A stretch of DNA of 12,162 bases from Patescibacteria group bacterium (GTDB lineage: Bacteria; Patescibacteriota; Minisyncoccia; Phycocordibacterales; Phycocordibacteraceae), in contig JAHJIK010000069.1 in NCBI GenBank assembly GCA_018823385.1, positions 1 through 12,162 of the forward strand, given 5' to 3'. Of the stretch, positions 6,733 through 12,162 are shown piece after piece. The notes beneath the pieces were generated by a model, which saw only the letters and a program-made list of their open reading frames with translations, searched no databases and was not told the DNA's origin. A program made the translations under genes and the position numbers. The first letter of the stretch is position 1. Each line of letters starts with the position of its first letter.

Positions 6733-7437
6733 TTAATTCTTTAATGCTGTCTCGATAAGCTGCTGCACTGCCTCATACGGCTGACCCCCTGACAGGGGAT
6801 ACTTCTTACCATCTTTCGTGACAACGACGCTCCAAGGAGTTCCCTGCCCTCCAGTTGCGATAGCGTTCTGCGCCTCCGCTTCTATATGAGCATCGTAACG
6901 GCCGCTCTGCTGACACGAAGCGAACGCCTGTGTATCCAGACCAACGTATGCAGCTATCTTTGGAAGTTCTGTTGCTTCAAGACCATCATTCGATGGAGTT
7001 ACCTCATAGAGCCGGTCGGCATATTTCCAGAACGCATCGTTTCCTCCGACCTCGTTGGCGCATTCAAGAGCAACCGCTTCGCTTCTTGCTTTAGCGTGCA
7101 GCTGATCGAGTGGGAAGTGTCGGTATACCCATGCAACATTCTGATTGGTGTCCACTACCCGCTTCATCGTCTCGTGGAACTGCTTGCAGAACGGGCACTC
7201 CGTATCGGCATACTCGATGATAGTTGCCTCCGCGTTCGGATTACCGCGCACATGATCCTCTGCCGTTACCGGCGCTACATTCTCAAGTGCTTGCTGTATA
7301 GCTTTTTCATCGGGTGCACCTGCTCCGTTTGGAACCGCTGGTGCCTTTGTGCCTCCCCAGTAAATAGCTCCTGCAATAAATATCGCACCAAAGACTACTG
7401 ATAGGGGCGTTGCGAACTTCTCGAATTTCTTTTCCAT
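6733..7437 (-). CDS. Membrane-anchored DsbA-like protein (CPFC active site)
   Basis: This is the second thioredoxin-fold oxidoreductase of the cluster, 234 aa. An N-terminal helix (about 11-28) anchors it. A linker with helical character (about 42-58) precedes the fold, which contains Cys81-Pro-Phe-Cys84 in DTECPFC and the cis-proline Pro201 in GTPW. The layout matches the DsbA/Thioredoxin_4 family, and EDHVRGNPNA before the first strand is a typical lead-in. Extra cysteines are present at 126 and 175 and might form a structural disulfide. It is only about one fifth identical by eye to the CEAC paralogue at 5216-5860, so the pair is not a recent duplication. It lies 12 bases after the DUF305 gene. 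It is probably a dithiol oxidase working with DsbB. Confidence 0.92.
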   Translation of the reverse strand: MEKKFEKFATPLSVVFGAIFIAGAIYWGGTKAPAVPNGAGAPDEKAIQQALENVAPVTAEDHVRGNPNAEATIIEYADTECPFCKQFHETMKRVVDTNQNVAWVYRHFPLDQLHAKARSEAVALECANEVGGNDAFWKYADRLYEVTPSNDGLEATELPKIAAYVGLDTQAFASCQQSGRYDAHIEAEAQNAIATGGQGTPWSVVVTKDGKKYPLSGGQPYEAVQQLIETALKN

Positions 7438-7449
7438 AATCAGTATTAG

Positions 7450-7812
7450 TTAGCGGCCGTACCACTGGCTAAGGAACCCCCGCATCTGAGTGATCTCGGT
7501 GTTCTGCGTGGCGATAATGTTCTCAGCAAGCTGCTTTAGTTCTGGACGACGAGTCGTCTCAAGAAGAAGTTGTGACATTGTTACGGCGGACTGATGATGC
7601 ACGATCATGCTTTCCAGGTACTCTGCATCTCGGCTGCTGCCTGAGAGCTCAGAAAGCTCGGTAACCATAGTGTCCGTTGATGTTCCGTGCTGCATAGAGT
7701 TCATGCCCTGTGCGCCAGAACTATTTGGAAGATCGATTCCCCCGCGAGTGATGTATCCGATGCCTGCCCCAACGATTAAAGAGGCTAGCACGAGAAGAAT
7801 AGGTTTTTTCAT
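7450..7812 (-). CDS. DUF305 family protein with N-terminal membrane anchor
   Basis: This 120-aa protein has a signal or anchor helix (about 3-22), a flexible stretch containing several Met and one His (about 31-50), and a helical DUF305 domain (about 60-118). The domain shows the family hallmarks: the MIVHHQSAV segment with His72-His73, then a helix and EITQMRGFLSQWYG at the end. DUF305 proteins are ferritin-like helical proteins often found with copper or other metal resistance genes. Metal binding through the His pair and Met residues is likely, but the exact function is not known. It lacks cysteine, so it is not itself a thiol-redox protein. It is preceded on the transcript by a stem-loop (7833-7853) and followed after 12 bases by the CPFC dsbA gene. 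Confidence 0.88.
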   Translation of the reverse strand: MKKPILLVLASLIVGAGIGYITRGGIDLPNSSGAQGMNSMQHGTSTDTMVTELSELSGSSRDAEYLESMIVHHQSAVTMSQLLLETTRRPELKQLAENIIATQNTEITQMRGFLSQWYGR

Positions 7813-7832
7813 AGAATTCAGATAACGCTAGT

Positions 7833-7853
7833 AAGACAAACCGAAGTTGTCTT
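7833..7853 (-). other. Intercistronic stem-loop with UUCG loop
   Basis: Between the two-TM protein gene and the DUF305 gene, the minus strand reads AAGACAAC-TTCG-GTTTGTCTT. This is an 8-bp stem with one bulged U, closed by the very stable C(UUCG)G tetraloop. There is no U tract, so it is more likely an mRNA-stability or processing element than a terminator. Confidence 0.45.
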
Positions 7854-7856
7854 GGT

Positions 7857-8225
7857 CTAGTACGCTTTTGAATTCAGAAGTCCCCTAGCAAATAATTCTT
7901 GAAACAGAGTTGACTGAGGCGGAGAATGAAGACGGATATATCGGTACGTTCGCTGTGCGCATACAAACTTATGAATTACAAAAAGCGCAACTACCGCAAG
8001 ACCGAGTAAGGTAATTGCCTTCACAACCGTAGCCGCAAACGTACTTTGCCAGTGCTCTAAGTGGTCTAACGGTGACATATCACACAGCGATTCCTTATGT
8101 GAGCCGAAGAAACAGTCTGAACCCGCCACAACGGTTGTTTTAAGGAGAATGGAAGGACCGACGACTACGACTAGCAGCAGTGCTATTGAGAATAAGTATG
8201 CAAAACTGATCTTCCACCAAACCAT
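7857..8225 (-). CDS. Conserved-looking two-TM membrane protein with cysteine-containing outer loop
   Basis: This 122-aa protein has two hydrophobic helices (about 7-28 and 66-86) joined by a loop (29-65). Positive charges at Lys5 and in the C-terminal tail (Lys86, Arg92, Arg95, Arg98) put both ends inside and the loop outside. The loop carries Cys38 and Cys48 and the segment MSPLDHLEHWQS. I have an impression of similar loops in other CPR membrane proteins but cannot name a family. The tail ends LFARGLLNSKAY. The two outer cysteines could form a disulfide or bind metal, making it a possible client of the DsbA/DsbB system encoded downstream. It is the first gene of the run. GAGGAGG lies about 25 bases upstream of the ATG, too far for a normal ribosome site, and only ATA codons sit between in frame. 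Confidence 0.8.
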   Translation of the reverse strand: MVWWKISFAYLFSIALLLVVVVGPSILLKTTVVAGSDCFFGSHKESLCDMSPLDHLEHWQSTFAATVVKAITLLGLAVVALFVIHKFVCAQRTYRYIRLHSPPQSTLFQELFARGLLNSKAY

Positions 8226-8437
8226 CTTGTATATTGTACACCCGTTTATGGCCTCCTCATTTTTTTAGGTTTTAGACCAAAACTAATGCGATGGCTTTAG
8301 AACTCGAACCAAAATCTAGACTTTATTTACTGAAGTTCTAACTTTGGTTGGTCGGCACCTGTCTAGGACTCGAATTCGAGTCTCCAAAATACCCTTTGTT
8401 TATCGACGCGTCTCGGGCGCGATAACCCAGCACGAGT
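8226..8437. other. Intergenic region between tRNA-Gln and the metal/redox gene run
   Basis: No gene is visible in these 212 bases. They contain a perfect 16-bp palindrome (8367-8382), an inverted repeat TTAGAACT (8297-8304)/AGTTCTAA (8334-8341), and two stretches resembling the T-arm of the neighbouring tRNA (8298-8310 and 8363-8374). The promoter of the leftward gene run should lie here or upstream of the tRNA. I found no convincing -35/-10 pair, although TGTACAATATACA just before the ATG is -10-like. Confidence 0.5.
8367..8382. repeat. Perfect 16-bp palindrome GACTCGAATTCGAGTC
   Basis: The sequence equals its own reverse complement. Its left half with the preceding bases (CTAGGACTCGAA, 8363-8374) is identical to the T-arm part of the tRNA-Gln gene at 8449-8460. 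It could be an operator, or a rearranged fragment of the tRNA 3' end. Confidence 0.6.
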
Positions 8438-8511
8438 TGGCTGCGGGACTAGGACTCGAACCTAGATAGACGGCACCAGAAACCGTAGTCCTACCATTAG
8501 ACGATCCCGCA
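8438..8511 (-). tRNA. trnQ: tRNA-Gln (anticodon CUG)
   Basis: The 74-base gene folds into a complete cloverleaf. The acceptor stem TGCGGGA/TCCCGCA has a U1-A72 pair. The D-arm is GTCT/GGAC with a G-T pair. The anticodon stem ACGGT/GCCGT has loop TTCTGGT, with anticodon CTG at 8479-8477. A 4-base variable loop precedes the T-arm CTAGG-TTCGAGT-CCTAG. The discriminator is G73 and CCA is encoded (8440-8438). U1-A72 and G73 are typical bacterial tRNA-Gln features. It decodes CAG. It lies between the XRE gene terminator and the metal/redox run, with its own promoter at 8544-8572. Confidence 0.95.
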
Positions 8512-8513
8512 AT

Positions 8514-8537
8514 ACCAAGCAACAGGAGTTGCTTGGT
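8514..8537 (-). other. 9-bp leader hairpin directly before tRNA-Gln
   Basis: ACCAAGCAA (8514-8522) and TTGCTTGGT (8529-8537) pair perfectly around a 6-base loop. The hairpin ends two bases before the tRNA 5' end and lies inside the predicted primary transcript. It may insulate the tRNA fold or guide 5' processing. No U tract follows, so it is not a terminator. Confidence 0.55.
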
Positions 8538-8543
8538 CTGAAA

Positions 8544-8572
8544 ACCATACCTGTAAATGAGGATATTTTCAA
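8544..8572 (-). promoter_or_regulatory. Sigma-70-type promoter for tRNA-Gln
   Basis: On the minus strand, TTGAAA (8572-8567) and TATGGT (8549-8544) are separated by exactly 17 bases. The -35 matches the consensus at five of six positions and the -10 at four of six. Transcription would start around 8537, at the leader hairpin before the tRNA. Confidence 0.6.
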
Positions 8573-8589
8573 GCTGCTACATAAAGTGA

Positions 8590-8618
8590 AAGGGACTGAC
8601 ATTGTGTGTCAGTCCCTT
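8590..8618 (-). terminator. Terminator of the XRE regulator gene / core cluster
   Basis: AAGGGACTGACA (8590-8601) and TGTCAGTCCCTT (8607-8618) form a perfect 12-bp stem with a 5-base loop. Read leftward, it is followed by TTTCACTTTAT. It lies 28 bases after the stop of the XRE gene and closes the transcript arriving from pyrG and that gene. A smaller hairpin (CCTCT/AGAGG, 8626-8640) lies just before it. Confidence 0.8.
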
Positions 8619-8646
8619 CTTCACCCCTCTTAACGAGAGGTCGTGT

Positions 8647-9012
8647 CTACTCACCTCCCCTGAGAGACCGCGCCTGCTCAAGCAGGACACTCCGGGCCTC
8701 AGCGCCAAGCTGATAGTACGCATTAAGTAGCTGGCGAGCTCCCTTCCAAGCGAACATCGCTTCAGATATCTCACATGGAAGACCGGTAGACTGATCAACA
8801 CCCTCATAGAAGTACGAAACTGGTACTTGTAGAGCATCAGACAGCTGCCAGAGGCGGACGGCACTCATCTTGTGAGCGCCGCATTCGTATCTCTGTATTT
8901 GCTGATGCGTTACGCCGATAGCTCTACCCAGCTGCCGCTGAGTCATTCCAAACAGCTTGCGACGTGCCTCTAGGCGTTTACCCAAGACTACATCGATATC
9001 ACTCGGAAGCAT
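8647..9012 (-). CDS. XRE/Cro-CI family helix-turn-helix regulator
   Basis: This 121-aa predicted DNA-binding protein has an HTH_3 domain at about residues 11-69: the GKRLEARRKLFGMTQRQLG helix pair, the recognition region AIGVTHQQIQRYE, then LWQLSDALQVPVSYFYEG. The C-terminal half (about 80-121) is helical and rich in Ala, Leu and Glu, probably for dimerisation. I chose the ATG at 9012-9010 because AGAGAGG lies six bases upstream, a rare clear ribosome site in this window. An ATG at 9036 would add eight residues, but that start lacks such a site. The layout with IQRYECGAHKM and VPVSYFY strongly resembles regulators common in alphaproteobacteria, which hints at transfer. Targets are unknown; the palindromes at 8367-8382 and 371-385 could be tested. 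It follows pyrG by under 60 bases. Confidence 0.9.
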   Translation of the reverse strand: MLPSDIDVVLGKRLEARRKLFGMTQRQLGRAIGVTHQQIQRYECGAHKMSAVRLWQLSDALQVPVSYFYEGVDQSTGLPCEISEAMFAWKGARQLLNAYYQLGAEARSVLLEQARSLRGGE

Positions 9013-9015
9013 TGC

Positions 9016-9025
9016 CCACCTCTCT
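9016..9025 (-). promoter_or_regulatory. Ribosome binding site deciding the XRE gene start
   Basis: AGAGAGGTGG on the minus strand contains an AGAGAGG core six bases before ATG 9012. It lies inside the longer alternative frame, which is why the shorter protein is preferred. Confidence 0.6.
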
Positions 9026-9069
9026 ACATACAACAAACCTCACTCTCGCACAAAAGTATGAAAAGTCAA

Positions 9070-10707
9070 TTATCGCTCCCCTGCAGCCTTCAAGAATGCC
9101 GTAAAGAGTGGGTGTGGAGAAAGAGGTCGAGCCTGCAGTTCAGGGTGGAACTGGCAGCCCAAATAGAACGGGTGCTTGTCTTTGGGAAGTTCTGCAATTT
9201 CCATAAGGACACCATCAGGTGAGGTACCAGAGAACACAAGACCCGCTTCAGTGAGCTGCGGTACGTATTCAGGATTGATCTCATATCGGTGACGGTGACG
9301 CTCTTCAACCACCCCTTCTCCATATGCCTCACGTGCAATACTGCCCTCGGTAAGTTTCGCGTCATATACACCAAGACGCATGGTGCCACCAAACTTCCCT
9401 TCAGCAATCAAGGTTTTCTGCTCAGGCATCACGTCTACCACTGGATATGGTGTCTCCTTGTTAATCTCCACCGTGTGAGCCTCTGTAAGGCCCAAGGCGG
9501 TACGTGCGTACTCAATTACCAACATATGCATACCGTAGCAGATACCAAAGTATGGGATCTTGTTCTCACGGGCATACTTGGCTGCCATAATCTTGCCCTC
9601 AATACCTGTTTCGCCAAACCCACCAGGCACCAGAATACCGTCATACTTAGCCAGCATGTCTGCATTCCCCGCCTTCTCAATATCCTTTGCGTTCACCCAC
9701 TCAATCTTTGGTTTTACCTTTAGCTCAGCACCTGAGAACTTCAACGCTTCAATTACGGAAAGGTATGCATCGGATAGAACAAAATCACCTGTATCAAAAT
9801 ACTTGCCCACAATACCAATAGTGACCTCAGGACCCTCAACCTTTGTTCGCGCTACAAAGTCAGACCACTCACTAAAGTCTGCAGGTGTGTCCTTCGGAAG
9901 TGAGAGCGCTCCAAGAAGTAAGTCCCCCAGATTATCCTTCTCAAAGTTCATAGGGACATCATAGATACTCTCAACATCAGGAGCTGAGATAATGTGATCT
10001 GGTCGCACGTTACACCAGATAGCGAGCTTTTCTTTTCGCTTCTCGTCCATTGAGTTCTTTGAGCGCGCGATGATGAAGTCAGGCTGCACCCCGTATGAGT
10101 TCAAATCACGTACCGCAGTCTGTGTTGGCTTTGTCTTCATCTCTCCCAAGGTTCCAGGAACTGGGAGATACGACACCATCACAAAGCGAACATCATCAGG
10201 GTGCTGAAGGCGCAGTACACGAGCTGCTTCAATGAAGAGTGCGTTCTGAAAATCCCCCACCGTACCACCAATCTCAATCACTGAAATCTGACTTCCATTG
10301 TGTGAGGCTGCAGCTTTAATGCGCTCAAGAATTTCATCACGCACGTGTGGAATCGCCTCGATACACTTTCCTCCATACTGGAGTGCTCGCTCCCGAGCGA
10401 TAACAGACTGATACACCATACCGGAGGTCATATAGTCTTGTGAGCCGAGGTCGCGACCAAGGAAGCGCTCGTAGTTTCCCATATCCTGATCTGTCTCAAG
10501 ACCAGAGCGCAACACAAACACCTCACCGTGTTCGGTCGGGTTCATCGTTCCTGCATCTACGTTCAGATACGGATCAATCTTTACTAAGTTAACCTCAAAC
10601 CCTCGCTGTTTGAGGATGAGACCCATGGAAGAAGAGGCGATACCCTTGCCCACACCAGACATGACGCCACCGAGGACAAATATGTATTTATGCCCTTCAG
10701 TTGCCAT
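9070..10707 (-). CDS. pyrG: CTP synthase
   Basis: PyrG makes CTP from UTP, ATP and glutamine in the cytoplasm. The 545-aa length is normal. The N-terminal synthetase domain (about 1-270) shows the P-loop-like GGVMSGVGKG (13-22), KIDPYLNVDAGTM, the Mg-binding ETDQD...NYERF segment (71-82) and EIGGTVGD (145-152). The C-terminal class I glutamine amidotransferase domain (about 294-541) has oxyanion loop PGGFG (361-365), nucleophile Cys390 in FGICYG, and His521/Glu523 in FHPE. RHRYEIN at 472-478 is also conserved. The usual acidic EDG after VFV is LRSG here (66-69), a local variation next to the conserved ETD. The ATG is three bases after the ftsX stop, so pyrG is in the ftsEX operon. The XRE gene follows. 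Confidence 0.98.
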   Translation of the reverse strand: MATEGHKYIFVLGGVMSGVGKGIASSSMGLILKQRGFEVNLVKIDPYLNVDAGTMNPTEHGEVFVLRSGLETDQDMGNYERFLGRDLGSQDYMTSGMVYQSVIARERALQYGGKCIEAIPHVRDEILERIKAAASHNGSQISVIEIGGTVGDFQNALFIEAARVLRLQHPDDVRFVMVSYLPVPGTLGEMKTKPTQTAVRDLNSYGVQPDFIIARSKNSMDEKRKEKLAIWCNVRPDHIISAPDVESIYDVPMNFEKDNLGDLLLGALSLPKDTPADFSEWSDFVARTKVEGPEVTIGIVGKYFDTGDFVLSDAYLSVIEALKFSGAELKVKPKIEWVNAKDIEKAGNADMLAKYDGILVPGGFGETGIEGKIMAAKYARENKIPYFGICYGMHMLVIEYARTALGLTEAHTVEINKETPYPVVDVMPEQKTLIAEGKFGGTMRLGVYDAKLTEGSIAREAYGEGVVEERHRHRYEINPEYVPQLTEAGLVFSGTSPDGVLMEIAELPKDKHPFYLGCQFHPELQARPLSPHPLFTAFLKAAGER

Positions 10708-10710
10708 ACT

Positions 10711-11625
10711 CTAGACCCGGAGATACCGTCGAACTGCTAAGAAGCTGGCGATACCACCCAGAAGAATTCCTGCACCAAGGATCATACCTGCTACAAGTGC
10801 AAAGTTAGAGAGGTAGTAGCTAAAGAGATTAAAGCCGCCAAGCCAAGTTGAAAGCGCACTTCCTGCGTACCAGGTGACAGGATAGAAGATGGCGAGCGTT
10901 ATGATGGCACCCAGAAGCCCTGTAAGAATACCCGTTACGATAAATGGACCACGGATGTACATATTAGAGGCTCCCACAAGGCGCATAACCGCAATCTCAT
11001 CGCGTGAATTATGGATAGCGAGACGAATCGTCGCAAGAGTAATGATGACTGATGCAAAAGCAAAGAGCAGTACGATAATGGTTCCTGCCTTCTGTGTCGC
11101 ATCGATGGCAGCCGCGAGCCGGTCGATAACTACTTTGTTCTGGAAGTAGTTAATACGGTCGATAAGACCTCCTGATACACTTTCCTCTGAAAGGAACTTC
11201 ACAATTCCCTCGTACTGGGTTGGGTTCTGTGCACGAATAGCAACAGAAGCTCCAAGTGGATTGTCTCCTAGCTCATCAAGAGCCTGCAACGTTAGGTCGT
11301 CCTCTGCATGGCGCTCACGGAAATCTGCCAAGGCGTCCTCACGAGAGGTGTAGGTGGCCGCAACCACTTCAGGAAGGTTCTGAATGTCTTTAATGAGTGC
11401 CTGGACCTGTGACTCAGGCGCATCAACCGTGAAATACACATTCACGTCTACCTTGTCTTCAATTATTGAAAGGGTGTGCGTCAGAACTGCTGACAGGAAG
11501 ATTAAGAAACCAACGATGGTGAGCGTCACCGTCATAATAAGGAGTGTGGCAAAGGTAACAGACCCTCCACGTACAAAATTCTTTGCACCTCCCGCCAGTA
11601 TTCGTTTAAATGTCATTCCGTCCAT
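10711..11625 (-). CDS. ftsX: Cell division protein FtsX
   Basis: FtsX is the membrane subunit of the FtsEX complex, which couples ATP use by FtsE at the division ring to activation of peptidoglycan hydrolases outside the cell. The 304-aa protein has the family topology: a cytoplasmic N-terminus, TM1 (about 24-47), a large extracellular domain (about 50-175), then TM2 (about 178-203), TM3 (about 226-250) and TM4 (about 276-298). NSRDEIAVMRLVGAS (206-220), between TM2 and TM3, is the characteristic FtsX/MacB segment. It begins two bases after the ftsE stop and is followed after three bases by pyrG. A second in-frame ATG at codon 4 is an alternative start. The complex could control a LysM/M23 hydrolase such as the one at 2038-3129, but that is inference. 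Confidence 0.96.
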   Translation of the reverse strand: MDGMTFKRILAGGAKNFVRGGSVTFATLLIMTVTLTIVGFLIFLSAVLTHTLSIIEDKVDVNVYFTVDAPESQVQALIKDIQNLPEVVAATYTSREDALADFRERHAEDDLTLQALDELGDNPLGASVAIRAQNPTQYEGIVKFLSEESVSGGLIDRINYFQNKVVIDRLAAAIDATQKAGTIIVLLFAFASVIITLATIRLAIHNSRDEIAVMRLVGASNMYIRGPFIVTGILTGLLGAIITLAIFYPVTWYAGSALSTWLGGFNLFSYYLSNFALVAGMILGAGILLGGIASFLAVRRYLRV

Positions 11626-11627
11626 AT

Positions 11628-12162
11628 CTATAGAATGTAATGCCCATGCTGATCATCACGGACCACCCGTCCGTTCTCCATCGTGATAACACGTCGACCC
11701 ATTGCGTCCACCACCCCTTTGTTGTGGGTTGTCATAAGGATAGTAGTACCGAGCTCATTTACCTTCTTAAGGATTTCAATAATCTCAAAGGTGTTAACGG
11801 GATCTAGGTTTCCTGTAGGCTCATCAGCAACTACTAGGTCAGGCTGATTAATAAGTGCGCGACCAATAGCAACACGCTGCTTCTCTCCACCTGAAAGCTG
11901 GTGTGGGAAATGGTGTGCTTTATTCTTGAGGTCCACCAAATCAAGAATATGTGGTACATCTGATGCAATCTCATCATCAGGACGGCCTGCAGCTTCCATA
12001 GCAAAAGCGATGTTTTCGTATGCAGTCTTATTTGGTATCAAACGGTAGTCCTGGAACACCATACCAATTTTGCGTCGGTAGTGATGGAGGTATCCAGACG
12101 GAATAGAGTGCACATCAATGTCTTCAAATGAAACGGTTCCCTGTGTAGGACTCTCTTCTGCA
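11628..12162 (-). CDS. ftsE: Cell division ATP-binding protein FtsE (5' end outside the window)
   Basis: This is the ATPase subunit of FtsEX, on the inner face of the membrane. The frame is open through the right edge, so 177 residues are visible and roughly the first 40-50, with the Walker A loop, are missing. Numbered within the fragment, one sees ESPTQGTVSF (3-12), the Q-loop in GMVFQDYRL (Gln37), the ABC signature LSGGEKQR (89-96), Walker B LVVADEPT with Asp113/Glu114, the D-loop GNLDP, and the switch His146 in MTTHN. GMVFQDYRLIPNKTAYENI is typical of FtsE as opposed to other ABC ATPases, and the immediate ftsX neighbour confirms the call. A GTG at 12113 is internal and should not be taken as the start. 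Confidence 0.96.
   Translation of the reverse strand, partial: AEESPTQGTVSFEDIDVHSIPSGYLHHYRRKIGMVFQDYRLIPNKTAYENIAFAMEAAGRPDDEIASDVPHILDLVDLKNKAHHFPHQLSGGEKQRVAIGRALINQPDLVVADEPTGNLDPVNTFEIIEILKKVNELGTTILMTTHNKGVVDAMGRRVITMENGRVVRDDQHGHYIL

Noticed and set aside
8246..8260. Four-codon minus-strand ORF ATG AGG AGG CCA TAA, as a possible regulatory leader peptide
   Set aside because: It is too short, and the AGGAGG inside is more simply a ribosome-site-like sequence. There is no attenuator structure after it.
8286..8400. A second tRNA gene downstream of tRNA-Gln
   Set aside because: T-loop-like sequences are present, but no acceptor, D-arm or anticodon stems can be formed with them, so only fragments are reported.
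8647..9036. Longer version of the XRE regulator starting at 9036
   Set aside because: The eight extra codons overlap a strong ribosome site placed correctly for the internal ATG at 9012.
1..12162. CRISPR array, IS terminal repeats, or UGA recoding
   Set aside because: No regularly spaced repeats, no transposase, and no gene needs read-through of a stop codon.

Overview
The window looks like chromosome of a Candidate Phyla Radiation (Patescibacteria, probably Parcubacteria/Paceibacteria-type) bacterium. This is inferred from style, not from a marker gene: FtsE and FtsX of ordinary size packed with pyrG, many genes without a recognisable Shine-Dalgarno site, a LysM/M23 surface peptidase, a small zf-TFIIB protein, a two-helix membrane protein with an SPLDHLEHWQ-type motif, and DsbA/DsbB genes beside a short heavy-metal ATPase. 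The standard code fits, since no in-frame stop has to be read through.

Layout. (1) 1-77 holds the first codons of a minus-strand membrane protein that runs off the left edge. (2) 78-414 is a divergent intergenic region full of repeats: a 15-base direct repeat, an inverted copy of 12 bases of it, a second inverted repeat and an operator-like dyad. (3) 415-2041 (+) is a two-gene unit: a 100-aa helical protein of unknown function and a large serine recombinase. They are the only complete genes on the plus strand. (4) The recombinase stop overlaps the stop of a convergent LysM-LysM-M23 peptidase gene (2038-3129, -). (5) 3304-8225 (-) is a compact seven-gene run. In transcription order it encodes a two-TM protein, a DUF305 protein, a CPFC DsbA-like protein, a zf-TFIIB protein, DsbB, a CEAC DsbA-like protein and a P1B-2 (Zn/Cd/Pb-type) ATPase, and it ends at a hairpin terminator (3173-3192). 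(6) 8226-8646 carries tRNA-Gln(CUG) with its own promoter and a leader hairpin, palindromic and T-arm-like sequences downstream of the tRNA, and the terminator of the next gene. (7) 8647-12162 (-) is the core cluster ftsE(partial)-ftsX-pyrG with an XRE-type regulator downstream.

How the parts may work together. The 3304-8225 run reads as a cell-surface module coupling metal export with disulfide-bond formation. DsbB would re-oxidise two membrane-anchored DsbA-like proteins, the ATPase would expel soft metals that attack thiols, and DUF305 plus the cysteine-bearing two-TM protein would act at the outer face. The recombinase unit looks like the integration module of a mobile element whose other end is outside the window or has been lost. 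The repeats at 82-230 and the M23 3' end are the places to look for its attachment or regulatory sites. FtsEX and the M23 hydrolase both concern peptidoglycan remodelling at division, but nothing here shows that they interact.
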